Source: Helicostylum pulchrum (taxonomy: Eukaryota > Mucoromycota > Mucoromycetes > Mucorales > Mucoraceae). From it: a DNA stretch of 62,829 nucleotides. The notes under the pieces were generated by a model that was given only the letters and a program-made list of their open reading frames with translations, was not told the DNA's origin and did not search any database. Shown in pieces: positions 1 through 11,637 of this stretch. Location of the stretch: the NCBI GenBank assembly GCA_025677825.1, contig JAIXMO010000090.1, positions 1-62,829 on the forward strand, given 5' to 3'. Position numbers and translations under genes: made by a program. Numbering within the stretch: position 1 is the stretch's first letter; every line of letters begins with the position of its first letter.

Positions 1-2025
1 CCCTTTTCGCCATTATATGTTCACTGTTTGTCAGCACAACTATTGCTGCTGCTGATGATAAGGAAGCTTATGGAACTGGTAAGTTATTAGAGATATATAT
101 GTATATAAAAAGGGAGAAACAAAGTATACTGATAAAAAGACGCGCGTTTTTGTTTAGTTATTGGTATCGATCTGGGTACAACTTACTCTTGTGTTGCTGT
201 TCAAAAGAATGGACGTGTTGAAATTATTGCTAACGATCAAGGTCATCGTATTACCCCCTCATATGTCGCTTTCACTGATGACGAACGTTTAATCGGTGAT
301 TCCGCCAAGAATCAATTCTCTGCCAACCCTGAACGTACTGTCTTTGATGCTAAGCGTCTCATCGGTCGTCGTTATGCTGATAAGGAAGTTAAGCAAGATA
401 TGAGACATTTCCCTTTCACTCTTATTAACAAGAACGGTGCTCCCAACATTAAGGTTGCTGTCAAGGGTGAAGATAAGATCTTCACTCCTGAGGAAATCTC
501 TGGTATGGTTTTAACCAAGATGAAGGAAACTGCTGAAGCTTACCTCGGTAAGCCCGTTACTCATGCCGTTGTTACTGTCCCTGCTTACTTCAATGATGCT
601 CAACGTCAAGCTACCAAGGATGCTGGTACTATTGCCGGTTTGAACATTATTCGTATTCTCAATGAACCTACTGCCGCTGCTATTGCTTACGGTTTGGATA
701 AGACTGGTGGTGAAAAGAACGTCCTCGTCTACGATTTAGGTGGTGGAACCTTTGATGTTTCTCTCTTGTCTATTGATGATGGTATCTTTGAAGTCTTAGC
801 TACTGCTGGTGATACTCACTTGGGTGGTGAAGATTTCGATTCTCGCGTTATTGATCATTTCGTCAAGGTCTGGAAGAAGAAGAACGATGGTGAGGATATT
901 ACCAAGGATCTTAAGTCTATGAGTAAGCTTAAGCGTGAGGTTGAAAATGCCAAGCGTGCTCTCTCTTCTCAAATGTCTGTCCGTATGGAAATTGAATCTT
1001 TCTTCCAAGGTAAAGATTTCTCTGAAACTTTGACTCGTGCCAAGTTTGAAGAACTCAACAACGATTTGTTCCGTAAGACTTTGAAGCCTGTTGAACAAGT
1101 TATTAAGGATGCTGGTTTCACCAAGGATAAGGTTGATGAGATCGTCCTTGTTGGTGGTTCTACTCGTATTCCCAAGGTTCAAAAGCTCCTCACTGATTTC
1201 TTCAACGGTAAGAAGCCTTCCAAGGGTATTAACCCTGATGAAGCTGTTGCTTTCGGCGCTGCTGTTCAAGGTGGTATTCTCTCTGGTGAAGAATCCTCCG
1301 ACAAGGTTTTGTTGTTGGATGTTAACCCTTTGACTCTCGGTATTGAGACCACTGGTGGTGTCATGACCAAGCTTATTCCCCGTAACACTGTTATCCCCAC
1401 CAAGAAGTCTCAAATCTTCTCTACTGCTGCTGATAACCAACCTACTGTCTTAATTCAAGTCTTTGAAGGTGAACGTGCTTTGACCAAGGATAACAACATT
1501 CTTGGTAAGTTCGAGTTAAACGGTATTTCCCCTGCTCCTCGTGGTGTTCCTCAAGTCGAAGTTACTTTCGAAATTGATGCTAACGGTATCTTAAAGGTCA
1601 GTGCCTCCGATAAGGCCTCTGGCAAGTCTGAGTCTATCACTATCACCAACGATAAGGGTCGTCTCTCTGAAGAAGATATTGAACGTATGGTTAAGGAAGC
1701 TGAAGAATTCGCTGAAGAAGATAAGGCTATCCGTGACCGTACTGAATCCAAGAACAAGTTGGAAAACTATATTTATACCGTTAAGGGTCAATTAGGTGAT
1801 GATGGTGCTCTTGGTACCAAGATCTCTGCTGATGATAAGGAAACTATTGAAGATGCCATTAAGGATAAGCTCGCTTGGATCGATGAAAACCCTACTGCTC
1901 TTCAAGAAGATTATGACGAGAAGCGTGAGGAATTAGAATCTGTTATTAACCCTATCACTACCAAGTTGTATGCTGATGGTTCTTCTGATTCTGATGAGCC
2001 TTTGAGAGATCACGATGAATTGTAA
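1..2025 (+). CDS. KAR2: ER-lumenal Hsp70 chaperone BiP/Kar2 (5' partial)
   Basis: ATP-dependent chaperone of the ER lumen, acting in translocation, folding and the unfolded-protein response. Exon 1 is 1-78, intron 79-157 (GTAAGT..TTTAG), exon 2 158-2025; phase is preserved ([12 protein letters not shown]). The start codon lies left of the window. Exon 1 opens inside a signal-peptide core ([17 protein letters not shown]) followed by an acidic ADDKEAYGT. The Hsp70 phosphate-1 motif IDLGTTYS is at about 166-190 and DLGGGTFDV at about 733-759. The substrate-binding domain follows, and the protein ends in the ER-retrieval signal HDEL. About 647 codons are visible, so only roughly ten residues are missing. 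An in-frame ATG at 400 is internal, not the start. Codon use looks strongly biased, as expected of a highly expressed gene. Confidence 0.97.
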
Positions 2026-2349
2026 ATTGACTTCTATCCCCACATCTTCAATCTCCCCCCCTTATTCATTATATACACATTTTTTTTTTCCAATTTGAAA
2101 AAAATATAGCCTTGAAATTAAATAAAATAAAAAAGTAATATGGCTTTTATACACGTAACCAATTGTTTAGACAATGCATCAACTTATATTACGTTTGTGT
2201 TTAGGGGCACTTTATCAAGAAAGAAGTGGTATTATTTAAACTGAACACAAAATACCACTTTGAGATTATCAAATTTTTTTTCTTCCTTATTACTTTTTGT
2301 TCCTATTTTTTATTTATATTCTTTTTTCCTCTTTACAGTTTAAAAAAAC
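2026..2349. other. intergenic, BiP 3' UTR and ARP10 promoter
   Basis: AT-rich with T-tracts. I see no coding or RNA feature; it should contain the BiP polyadenylation region and the pyrimidine-rich ARP10 upstream region (2275-2340). Confidence 0.6.
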
Positions 2350-3953
2350 ATGACTACGACATCGGTTTCATCAGAACCTTTGTCATCTAATTACCTGTCG
2401 AACTATACAACGGCTTCTTCCTTTCATAATTTTGCTCGTCGTCACTCTATCTATGGTACAGAAGATAGAGTTGTACTTGATATAGGATCACTTTATATCA
2501 AGTGCGGATTCTCTGGTGAATCTTCACCACGACATTCTGTTCCAACTTGGTCTTATCTCGGCCACTCTCGTGACGCCGATGGAGAAGTTATAAGAGTTAA
2601 TGGAGAGGTAGCGTTTCGTTTTGATGGAATACAAACAACAATTTCATATTAAACTTCTCTCTCCTTGTAGCTTGGTGAATTATATCATCTCGATATTATG
2701 GCAAAGGGCAATTTGACTCAAATTGAAGAACGATTAAAAAAGTTATTACATGACATTTATTTTAGGTAAAAAAAAAAAAAAAAAATACGACGTTTTTTAT
2801 CTAAAGAAATTCACATACTCACTGTTTTGCAACATTGAATTAGATTGTTATTAACTGATCCAAAATCTCGAAAGGTTATTATTTGTGAATCTCCTTTAGC
2901 ACCTGTAGTATTGAAACAAATGATTGCTAGGCTTTTATTTGATTATTTTCAAGTACCTTCGATATCATTTGTTCCTATTCATCTTATGGCTTTATTAACA
3001 ACTGGTTTAACAACAGGCTTAGTTATTGATGTAGGAAATTTGGAAACTAGTGTACTTCCTGTAAGTCCAAGTAATAAGACATAAGATTTAATGGATCCAT
3101 TAACGCTTTTTTTGTTGTTGTTGAAAAGATTTATGTTTCTAGACCTTTAATACCATATATCTCTACAACACAACTTGCTGGATTCTCTATAACAAAACGA
3201 CTTTCGGAATTGTTATATGAGCACGGTCGTTTTATTCCACCATCCAACCTTCATTTATCACTTGCACCTCATAACAACATACCCAGTAATCTATTAACGC
3301 CTGAGCTTTTGGAAGATATCAAAACTCGAGTTATATTTTGTTCACCAATTATGATCGGAAAACAGCAAGATCCAACATCATTAGAATCATATAAAAACTT
3401 TAGTAATGCCACCGACCTGTATTATCCCATTACACTACAGGACGGTACCAGAGCCAATCTATTAATACCTGGTTGGATTCGTGAAAGAACAGTAGAAGTA
3501 TTGTTTGAAGGTGATGAAGACGAACCTAGTATTGCACAATGTATTATGGATTCCTTATTAAAACTTCCTCCTGATTTACGTAAACCTTTGATATCATCTA
3601 TGCTTTTTATCGGCGGCACGTCTCTTATACCTGGATTTCAATCGAGAATAAAGCAAGAGCTGTTGCGTATTATGGCAGATCCCGTAGACTACGAAAAACG
3701 ACGTTATGCTCCTTTGCTTCGCTTAAATAAATCTATAAAGTTTATTGATAACCCTGAAGATAAAGGTGCTGGTCGCATCTTTATGAATAATGTTCGCGGG
3801 TGGATTGGTGGCTCCTTAGTTGGATCGCTAAAGCTATCGGGAGAAGAACTCACGAAAGAGAAGTTTTCGGGCAGTGTTACAGATTGGTCTATCGGAAATT
3901 GGAATAGTCCAGTTGATACTTTAGACAGAGAACTTAACATTGGCAATAAATGA
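2350..3953 (+). CDS. ARP10: actin-related protein Arp10/Arp11 (dynactin pointed-end subunit)
   Basis: Dynactin pointed-end subunit, which caps the Arp1 minifilament that tethers dynein to cargo. Four exons: 2350-2607, 2671-2765, 2844-3060, 3129-3953 (464 aa; phases agree). Matches to the ACTR10 family run along the whole length: VVLDIGSLYIKCGFSGE near residue 38; LHDIYFR then LLLTDPKSRKVIICES; LFDYFQVPSISFVPIHLMAL; and late SIAQCIMDSLLKLPPDLRK and LFIGGTSLIPGF. There is a Ser/Thr-rich N-terminal extension of about 35 residues compared with the animal protein. The actin ATP-binding loops are degenerate, as is usual for this subfamily. Conventional actin is excluded by this divergence. The assignment rests on motif recall, not alignment. 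Confidence 0.88.
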
Positions 3954-5787
3954 TAATTAATAAAATTTTATAAAGAGACTTCTATATTTTTATAGCATTT
4001 ACATTTATATATAAACTGCTTTCAATCTCTTGTAAAATCTACACTGTAATTTCGTATAGAAACACTCTTTTTAATGTTAATAAAGAAAAGAAAGATAAGC
4101 TGTCCGTACCACTGCTTCACTCAGCTACTAGAAACATCTACACCGTTGAGACAACATGACTTGTCAAAAATCCAATTAATATGCACGTGTCGTTGTTTTA
4201 CGCAGCATTAAATTGTTTAAACTTAATCTGTTTGTAATATCTAATCCTTGAGAGCGCAACTTCAAATTTCAAATAAATGTAAAACCTGTTTGCATACAGG
4301 GACAGGGACCTTCACGATGCTGGATACTACTGTTATCTCTTTAATAACAATGATATCCTTATTTTATTTATCTTTACATTCTATTTAAAGAGGTATAGAA
4401 CCCGAATCAAAGGATTTAAATAAATATGGCGGGTAAAAAAAAAAAAACTAGACGAAAAGAACTTCGGAAAGGGATAAACTGGGAAAAATCGTGCCACTTT
4501 TATTATTCAGAGAAATACCACCTTTTTAATATTTTTACCATTACTCTGGGGTCTCACCATTATTGAAAGAGTTTATTATTCTTTTGCGTCAGAATGATTA
4601 AAACTAGTGTCCTTTTAGTAGGGTTTCTTTACATACCCAAAAGGTATAGGACGGGAGGAAATGATGGTTTGTATTATACTTACGTTTTTCATTTATGACA
4701 GGCGGGAAGTCCACGGATCAGATTGAGGATCTAGAGTAAACAATTTAATATGCTGTCATTGGGCGGAACACAACCTCTAATACGTTTACACACAAAAAAG
4801 CGCCCACGGACGCTTTAACGCACACGCATAAAAAACAAACGTCGGAATAGATAGCATCCATTTTAATCTCAGGTTAATCTTGTAGCCTCTCTCCTTTTCT
4901 CTTTCAAAATATGTAATCGGCTTACTAATTGAACTAATACAAATGTCCAGCGTTTTCATAGTATTTTTTTTAGCAGTTGGAGTTACTGCAGATGAAAAAA
5001 AATAAAATATAGGAGATATGATAGCACCATGACATCAGAAAAAGAGGACTTTTTTTAGGATTCTTATTGTCGTACACAATCATGCGTATATTAATCTGAC
5101 AATCAAAAAAAAAACATGACATTATTTTTTTGGTAAAGCTATCAAGTATCCGTGCTTATTTCCTAATTGATAAGACTTCAAAATAATTCTTAATCGTAAA
5201 AAAACTGAGTCAAGTGGAACGATAAAATTCAGGAACTTGTTCTATTTGCCCTCTTTAGAGCGGTAACCCAAAAGAATATATCGAGAGGGTTCTTTTTCGG
5301 TAGTTTAATGATAAAATCAAAAAAGCACTTCAAAGTGAGTAGACTACGCTGTATAGGTGTATACACTAAGCTAGATATGTTTATATATAGTTATAAATTT
5401 TTTTTTGCTCTAAAATAAAATAAAAAGTTGCGCATTAAAGATATATATATATATACTTACTCATAATACAGAAATGATTATTTCATTCATTCTACTGCCG
5501 TTTATAATTAAAAACAACAAACTGCGTAGTAAAATAAATATCAGACTAAAAAGTTCAATAGATAAAAAAGATAACTTTTTTTAATTTCAAAAGGCGATAA
5601 ATCGGGGATAATCGTAGTTTGACATACGTGTTTTGCAAAAAGTGATGACATTTTGTCGCTGGACGGATTACGACGATACGGAAAAAAAGACTATAAAAGA
5701 GCTCTGAATTTCTCATACAAAAAATATAAACTCTAGTTCTTTTATTTTATATATTAAAAACTTCAATTTACTTCTCTCAAAAAAAAA
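3954..5787. other. long intergenic region upstream of PDC
   Basis: 1.8 kb without a convincing ORF, tRNA or repeat. It has several poly-A/poly-T tracts. The right end should be the PDC promoter; its unusual length compared with neighbouring gaps would allow distal regulatory sites, but I recognise none. Confidence 0.5.
5692..5698 (+). promoter_or_regulatory. TATA box of pyruvate decarboxylase gene
   Basis: TATAAAA about 90 bp upstream of the PDC ATG at 5788, followed by a pyrimidine-rich stretch and an A-rich leader ending in eight A before the ATG. This arrangement is typical of strongly expressed glycolytic/fermentative fungal genes. Confidence 0.55.
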
Positions 5788-7526
5788 ATGTCTACTATCT
5801 CCATTGGTCAACATCTTATCAACCGTCTCAAGGAAATTAACATTGATGTTATTTTCGGTGTTCCTGGTGATTTCAATATGGTAAATATCTTTTTTCTTTT
5901 TTAAATTATTGCGAATGTATTATTAATATTTTTATATAGCCTTTATTAGATATCATTGAAGATGACGCCAAACTTACTTGGGGCAACAATGCTAACGAAT
6001 TAAACGCTGCTTATGCCGCCGATGGTTATGCTCGTATCCGTGGAGCCGGTGCAGTTGTTACTACATTTGGTGTAGGTGAACTTTCTGCAGTCAATGGTAT
6101 TGCTGGTTCTTACTCCGAAATGCTTCCTGTCATTCATATTGTGGGAACTCCTTCCACGAAGTCCCAAGATGCCCGCGCTATGCTTCATCATTCACTTGGT
6201 GATGGTAACTTCGATGTCTTCTTCCAAATGTCTTCCATGGTTACTTGCGCTTCTTCTCATTTAAAGAAACAAAATGCTATTGCTGAAATTGATCGCGTTA
6301 TCTCCCAAGCTGTACTTTGTAAGCGTACTGGCTATATCGGTATCCCTATTGATCTTATTATGTGCGAAGTAGAGGTTGCTGAGATCGAACCTCTTACTGT
6401 GACAGTTCCCAAGAACCCCGTTCAAACCCAAGAAATTGCTCTCAAGGTCGTTACGGAAGCTATTGCCAAGGCATCTCATCCTGTCATTGTAGTTGATGGT
6501 TGTGTTCTTCGTAACCGTTGCGAAAAGGATGTTCAAGCTTTTATCAAGCAATCTGGTTTCCCTACTTATGTCGCTCCTATGGGTAAAGGTGCTGTAGATG
6601 AATCTCATCCTTCTTATCGTGGTTGTTATGCTGGTAACATTACCCTTGAATCAATTGACAAAGAAATTCATCAAGCTGATTTAATTATTGAAATCGGTTC
6701 CATCAAATCTGATTTTAATACCGGTAACTTTTCTTATGCTCTCGATCGTTCCAAGACTATCACGCTTCATTCTTTTGCTACCATCGTTTTCTGTGCAGAG
6801 TATCAAAAGGTATCGATGATGGAATTTATTCCTCTTTTAACTGCTTCACTTCCTAAGGAACCTCGTGTATTTGATCTTGGTCCTCGTGGAAAGCCTGAGC
6901 CTATCAAGGAAGGTACTGAAATTACTCACAATTACCTTTGGAACAAGGTTCCCGAATTTATGGACAAGAACGCTATTGTTTGCGCTGAAACTGGTACTGC
7001 CGAATTTGCTTCTTTGAATATGGATGGTCCTCAAGATACTACTTATATCACACAAATTCTTTGGGGTTCCATCGGTTTCTCTGTTGGTGCGGCAGTTGGT
7101 GCAGCTATTGCTAACCGTAGTCGTCGTGTATATCTCTTTGTTGGTGACGGATCTTTCCAATTAACTGCTCAAGAAATTTCTGTCTTCCTTAGCCATGGTC
7201 TTACACCTGTCATCTTCCTTTTAAATAACGATGGTTATCTTATCGAGAAGCTTATTCATGGTCCCGATCGTGCTTATAACAACTTCCAAATGTGGGAATA
7301 CAGCAAGGCTCTTGATTTCTTTGGGGCTAATCTTGAACGTAACCAAAAGGCTGGATGCTCCAAGGTTGGGTTCCAAGGTAAGGTAGCTACTCGTGATGAA
7401 TTTGAGGAGGCTATGAAGAATGTTCAAGCCAATCCCGATAAGATTCATTTCCTTGAAGTTATCATGCCTCAATTTGACGCTCCTCGTGAACTTGAACTTC
7501 TTGTTGCTTCTTCTGAAAATCGTTAA
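5788..7526 (+). CDS. PDC1: pyruvate decarboxylase
   Basis: Thiamine-diphosphate enzyme converting pyruvate to acetaldehyde and CO2, the committed step of ethanol fermentation in the cytosol. Exon 1 is 5788-5880, intron 5881-5939, exon 2 5940-7526; 559 aa, the usual length. N-terminal VIFGVPGDFN and the conserved catalytic Glu region (ELNAAYAADGYAR) are present. So are the His-His pair in MLHHSLGDG and the C-terminal ThDP/Mg motif GDGS...LLNNDGY, which ends in EKLIHG. No key residue appears to be missing. Start choice: this ATG directly precedes the conserved TISIGQHLINRL and follows an A-rich leader; the later in-frame ATG at 6120 would delete the catalytic Glu. Indolepyruvate decarboxylase is a less likely alternative. 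Confidence 0.95.
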
Positions 7527-8217
7527 AAAATATAAATTTTGCTTTGGCATTCATTTCTTCTTCATTTACATTAATCCCCCCATTTCTTTTACATAATATC
7601 TCCATTACACACACTTCGACTTTTTAAACTTTAATAAATTTTAAAAAAAAATCTTACACTTACTATTTTACTGGTATATTGCATGAATATAAAATACTAC
7701 GCTTACGTCTTAAATTATTTTATATAAATAGTTTTTTAAGAATATCGACAAGGATAAAGTTGTTTTTCTATAGCTTTTTTTTTTTAGGACTCTTTCGTTT
7801 ATTCGATACTTTATGTGAAAATCAGAATAAGTGGCTAGTTTAAAATATTTATATTATTCGACTGGGCATAGCTGTTATTTGTATTCCTGTAACTCAAAAA
7901 GTTTATGTTTTTTTTGTTTGTCATGTTGAATATTGTTATGGTGTATTGGTTTGTAATGATTGTTAAAGTTATTATATGAGTTTTGAAAGGTAAAAATGCT
8001 GAAGATACCCATAGTGACCAAGAAGACGAAAAAGAGTAAGTTGTATATGTAATGTTGTATCTTTCGTCTTAACTAAACTTTATTTTTATTTTTAGTTGTC
8101 ATTAAATGAAAGTTAAAAGAGAGAGAGAGGGATAAACTTTTTTCCTGTTTTTTTCTGTACAATAAATATGTTTTTGACAGTTCCGGCATGTAATTTTTAT
8201 TTTATTATTACATGCGT
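7527..8217. other. intergenic region between convergent PDC and HIS3
   Basis: 3'-to-3' gap, AT-rich. A short acidic open stretch (about 7989-8037, reading KNAEDTHSDQEDEKE then stop) looks like the end of a coding exon, but nothing upstream completes it. Otherwise I see nothing. Confidence 0.45.
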
Positions 8218-8927
8218 TTATAAAACACCCTTGGTAGAGGGAACGTCATTGGTACCAGTTCTAGTAACGGCTTCACGAATAGCAACAGCCAAAGACTTGA
8301 AAGCAGATTCAGCCTTGTGATGATCATTCTTACCCTTTAATACGTCAACATGAAGAGTAATACCGGCAGCGCCAGCAAATGATTCTAAAACGTGAGGGAT
8401 CATTTCACAAGATAATTGCCCAATCATTTCACGCTTCAAGTCAAGGTTAATATCGGCAAAAGGACGACCAGAGATATCAACAACAGATCTAGAAAGTGCC
8501 TATTTTTACATATCAATACTCATTTTCTTTTGCTTTTTTGTTTTGTTTGTTTCTTACCTCATCTAAAGGACAGAAGGCAGAACCAAAACGCTTAATACCT
8601 CTGGGAGTACCAAGAGCTTGCTTGAATGCCATACCAAGGGCAATACCAGTATCTTCGGCAGTATGATGATCGTCAATATGAATATCACCCTTACATGTCA
8701 AATTTAATGACCATCCACCATGTTTAGCAAGAGCATGATACATCTATTTTTTATTTTTAATATTAATTTTTTTTATTTTTTGACATTGCGAAACTTACAT
8801 GGTCAAGGAAACCAATGCCGGTATCAATGTGAATCTTTTGGTCAAACTTGTCGTCAAGATTAATAACAACCTTGATATCAGTTTCGTTTGTCTTTCTGTC
8901 TAAAGTGGCGGTACGTGGAGCGTCCAT
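8218..8927 (-). CDS. HIS3: imidazoleglycerol-phosphate dehydratase
   Basis: Histidine biosynthesis: dehydrates imidazoleglycerol phosphate to imidazoleacetol phosphate. Three exons on the minus strand: 8799-8927, 8558-8743, 8218-8499; all junctions are phase 0, giving 198 aa. The N-terminus carries [16 protein letters not shown] and the first catalytic segment [11 protein letters not shown]. The metal-binding His/Glu motifs [18 protein letters not shown] and [11 protein letters not shown] are intact, as is [11 protein letters not shown]. It is slightly shorter than yeast His3, because of short loops rather than truncation. The start at 8927 gives the canonical short N-terminus MDAPRTATL. Confidence 0.96.
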
Positions 8928-9721
8928 TTTGAATATAAGATGAGGAAAAGAGGAAGTGGAAGAAGAGAGCTACAGGTCAAGGCCCAGTTGGAATTCAGGA
9001 TTTTATGACTCCCCCTCTTTCAAAAGAAAAAAAAAAAGACTGCTTTTTATTACGTTTACCTTATTTGATTGGGTTGATTAAAATGGATGGTAAAGAACGA
9101 TATGGCTTTTGATAGCAAAAAAAAAAAAAGCTAATTTGTTGACAGCTAAAAAGAGAGGCCAACTTTTTTACTTTAGCTCTTTTGATCTTGAAAAGAGAGA
9201 CTTTTTTTTGTCGCTGTAAATACCGGGTTTATAACTTGTCCTACGTTCTACATACTTTTTATATGCTTCTTGTTGAAAGCATGTACATGGTATATATTTT
9301 CAGAAAAAAAAAGGAATTTTAGATACTTTAAAAAAGCTATTAATTACTGGTAAAGTGCTCTATCCCTTCATTCCCCTAAAAGAAGTCTCTTTTTTTCGTG
9401 TACACTGAATCTCCTCCCTCATGCAGAAATGTCACACATACCAAAGTCCAATTTTTATCTGTTTTATCACACGCAAAATGAATAAAAAAAAAGGACTAGT
9501 AATTTTGCATGGATAACGGTAGCAAGCTTTACAAGATGTCAGACGTATCTAATTCAACCAAATGTCATTATCTAAACATGCATTTTCCAAGAAACCGGGT
9601 TTTAGGTTTAAAGCTCCGTTTTGTTTTAAAAGTTTGACATATAAAGCATTTATTATTATACAGATCGAGAAAGAGGAGGAGGGGGTATAAATGATTTTCT
9701 TTTTTTTTAAAAAAAACAGAT
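8928..9721. other. intergenic region, HIS3 promoter side
   Basis: Between the divergent-side end of HIS3 and the 3' end of the SDR gene. It has several poly-A/T tracts, including a T-run joined to an A-run at about 9700-9718. No ORF with recognisable content. Confidence 0.5.
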
Positions 9722-10725
9722 TTAGATACCACGACCACCAGTGACTTCAAGAGTATGACCGGTAACATAACTGGTCAAAGGAGTACAGAGAGACAAGACA
9801 GAACCAGCAACTTCATCAGCGGTACCAGCACGACCAAGAGGAATATCAGCGAACAAGTTAACACGAGAAGAAGGAGCCTTACCACCAGTAGGGATACCGA
9901 GAGCAACCTTTTGACCGTCAACCTCAATAGAGGCACCAGATTCCTTGGCACGAGTAAGACGAGTATCAACCCAACCGAATGCAACGGTGTTACAACGAAC
10001 ACCAAAGACACCCCATTCCTTAGCAATGGTCTTGGTTAAACCAACAATACCAGCCTTAGCAGTAGCATAATTAGCTTGACCAACGTTACCGTGAAGACCA
10101 GAGGTGGAAGAAATGTTAACAATAGACTTGTTGGCACCATCCTTGTTACGGAGGTACTTGGAAGCAGCACGGATGATCTTGAAGGGAGCAGTGTTATGAA
10201 CTGCAATCATTAAATCCCATTGCTTATCGGTCATCTTGTGGATCATACCATCGAAAGTGAAACCGGCATTGTTGACAATATGGTTAATCTTACCGTAGGC
10301 TTGAACAGTGCCTTCAATCAAACGTTCGGGGAAGGTAGCGTCAAGAATATCGCCAGGAATGGAGATGGCCTTATAACCAGCAGCATTAATATCAGCGGCA
10401 ACTTGATCGGATTTGGCTTTTAAAAATAATTATAATTAGGGCTCAATTCCTTTCCTTTTATTATTTATCACATGTCTTACCAGCATCAATATCAGTAACA
10501 ACGACTAAAGCACCTTCACGAGCAAAGTATTCAGCACAACTCTTACCGATACCTTGGCTATAAAAAATCTACTATTAATACTTTTTTTGAAACGTATTTT
10601 ACGCTTCTTTTTTTTTTTTTTTACCCGGAACCAGTGATAATAGCAACTTCACCAGCTAATAAACCTTGAGGAAAGTTACCAGACAAGTGACCCTTGATAG
10701 TGTTTAAACGATCGTTAGCAGACAT
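9722..10725 (-). CDS. short-chain dehydrogenase/reductase (FabG-like)
   Basis: NAD(P)-dependent oxidoreductase with a single Rossmann domain; substrate unknown. Exons 10625-10725, 10481-10557, 9722-10416; 290 aa. The glycine-rich cofactor motif TGSGQGIGKS spans the first junction. NNAG, an ISSTSG serine loop and the YATAKAG catalytic Tyr-Lys follow, and the C-terminus ends VTGGRGI. The general shape resembles 3-oxoacyl-ACP reductases and the SDR part of peroxisomal multifunctional enzymes. An insertion after WVDTRLTR (about 30 residues including GASIEVDGQKVALGIPTG) is longer than in bacterial FabG. There is no clear mitochondrial or peroxisomal signal. The ATG at 10725 precedes the only frame joining all exons. 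Confidence 0.9.
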
Positions 10726-11349
10726 GTTTTTTTTTAAAAAAGTTTGTAGTAAAAAAAAAGAAGGAAAAAAAAAAGAATATAGGGAAATTATTTATATAGA
10801 TGGGTAATTCCAAACAGTCAGCAAAAATCCCATTCGGAAAAACAAGTCTCCTTTACTTACCAACCAGTCACTTTTTCTCCCCCGCACTCATTCTCGTGTG
10901 AAATTTTAAGCTTTGTTTTCATGTCATGCTCTTTACAATCACGAAAGGACTTTAGTAATACTGAATTGGTTTATTGGACGGTTGTTTATTGGGGGATTAC
11001 TTTTTTTTTAGTCGAGTGACCCCCTTGCACTTCCCGATTAAAATTATAACTATTATACGTTTTTTAAGAGCTCAAAGTACATAATAACTAGTAGATATTT
11101 TTATGTCAATTGGTTAATTTCTTGTTTAATAAACACCCCCTTTTTTTTTGTGGTAGTACTACTCAATGATTTATTGTTAATCGCAAGTTTTTATTCTTTT
11201 TAAGAGCAATAATTTTAAATAGAGGCGAAAACAAGTTGGAACGGCATTTTTTCGTCTGCTAAAATAAATTGTAGACGTTTATAAAAATGATTAAATAGAT
11301 CGCATGAGGGTAGTTAATACTTGCGAATTTATTTTACTATAGACTTCAA
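10726..11349. other. intergenic region before transporter relic
   Basis: SDR promoter side plus sequence leading to the DMT relic. I looked for upstream exons of the transporter here and found none. A TTTTACTATAG acceptor-like string ends just before the relic at about 11343. Confidence 0.45.
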
Positions 11350-11505
11350 ATGGCTTCTGCTGGTCCAGGCACTTTGATGCGTATGAACGATGTTGTATTT
11401 ACATTCTTGTTTGATATTTTTATTTTAAACGAGTATCCAGATGTCTACAGTATATTTGGTGTCTCTATCGTTGCTCTGGTAACTTCCGCCAATGAGAATT
11501 CATAA
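11350..11505 (+). pseudogene. orphan 3' exon of a DMT/EamA-family transporter
   Basis: A 51-residue open frame ending in TAA. It reads LMRMNDVVFTFLFDIF then ILNEYPDVYSIFGVSIVALV, which is the last two membrane helices of a drug/metabolite transporter of the EamA (SLC35G-like) type. An acceptor-like TAG at about 11343 suggests it was a terminal exon. No other helices are found upstream (the SDR gene intervenes), so it is probably a relic. A real gene with distant, highly diverged exons cannot be excluded. Confidence 0.5.
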
Positions 11506-11637
11506 AATATACGGCCGTGAAAAGATAAACAGCTTGAAAGCTTCGTGACTTGCGACGCCATTTTATTTTTTGTAAATAAAAATAAACATTTTTTTTTTGC
11601 TTTTTCTATTTCTTTTTTTATACCTCTCCTAAAAAAA

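Noticed and set aside
796..1440. 214-codon minus-strand open frame inside BiP
   Set aside because: Antisense shadow of a codon-biased Hsp70 gene; no ATG start and no family features.
7989..8037. Acidic mini-exon-like stretch ending in TAA
   Set aside because: No upstream exon, start codon or homologue recognised; could be chance.
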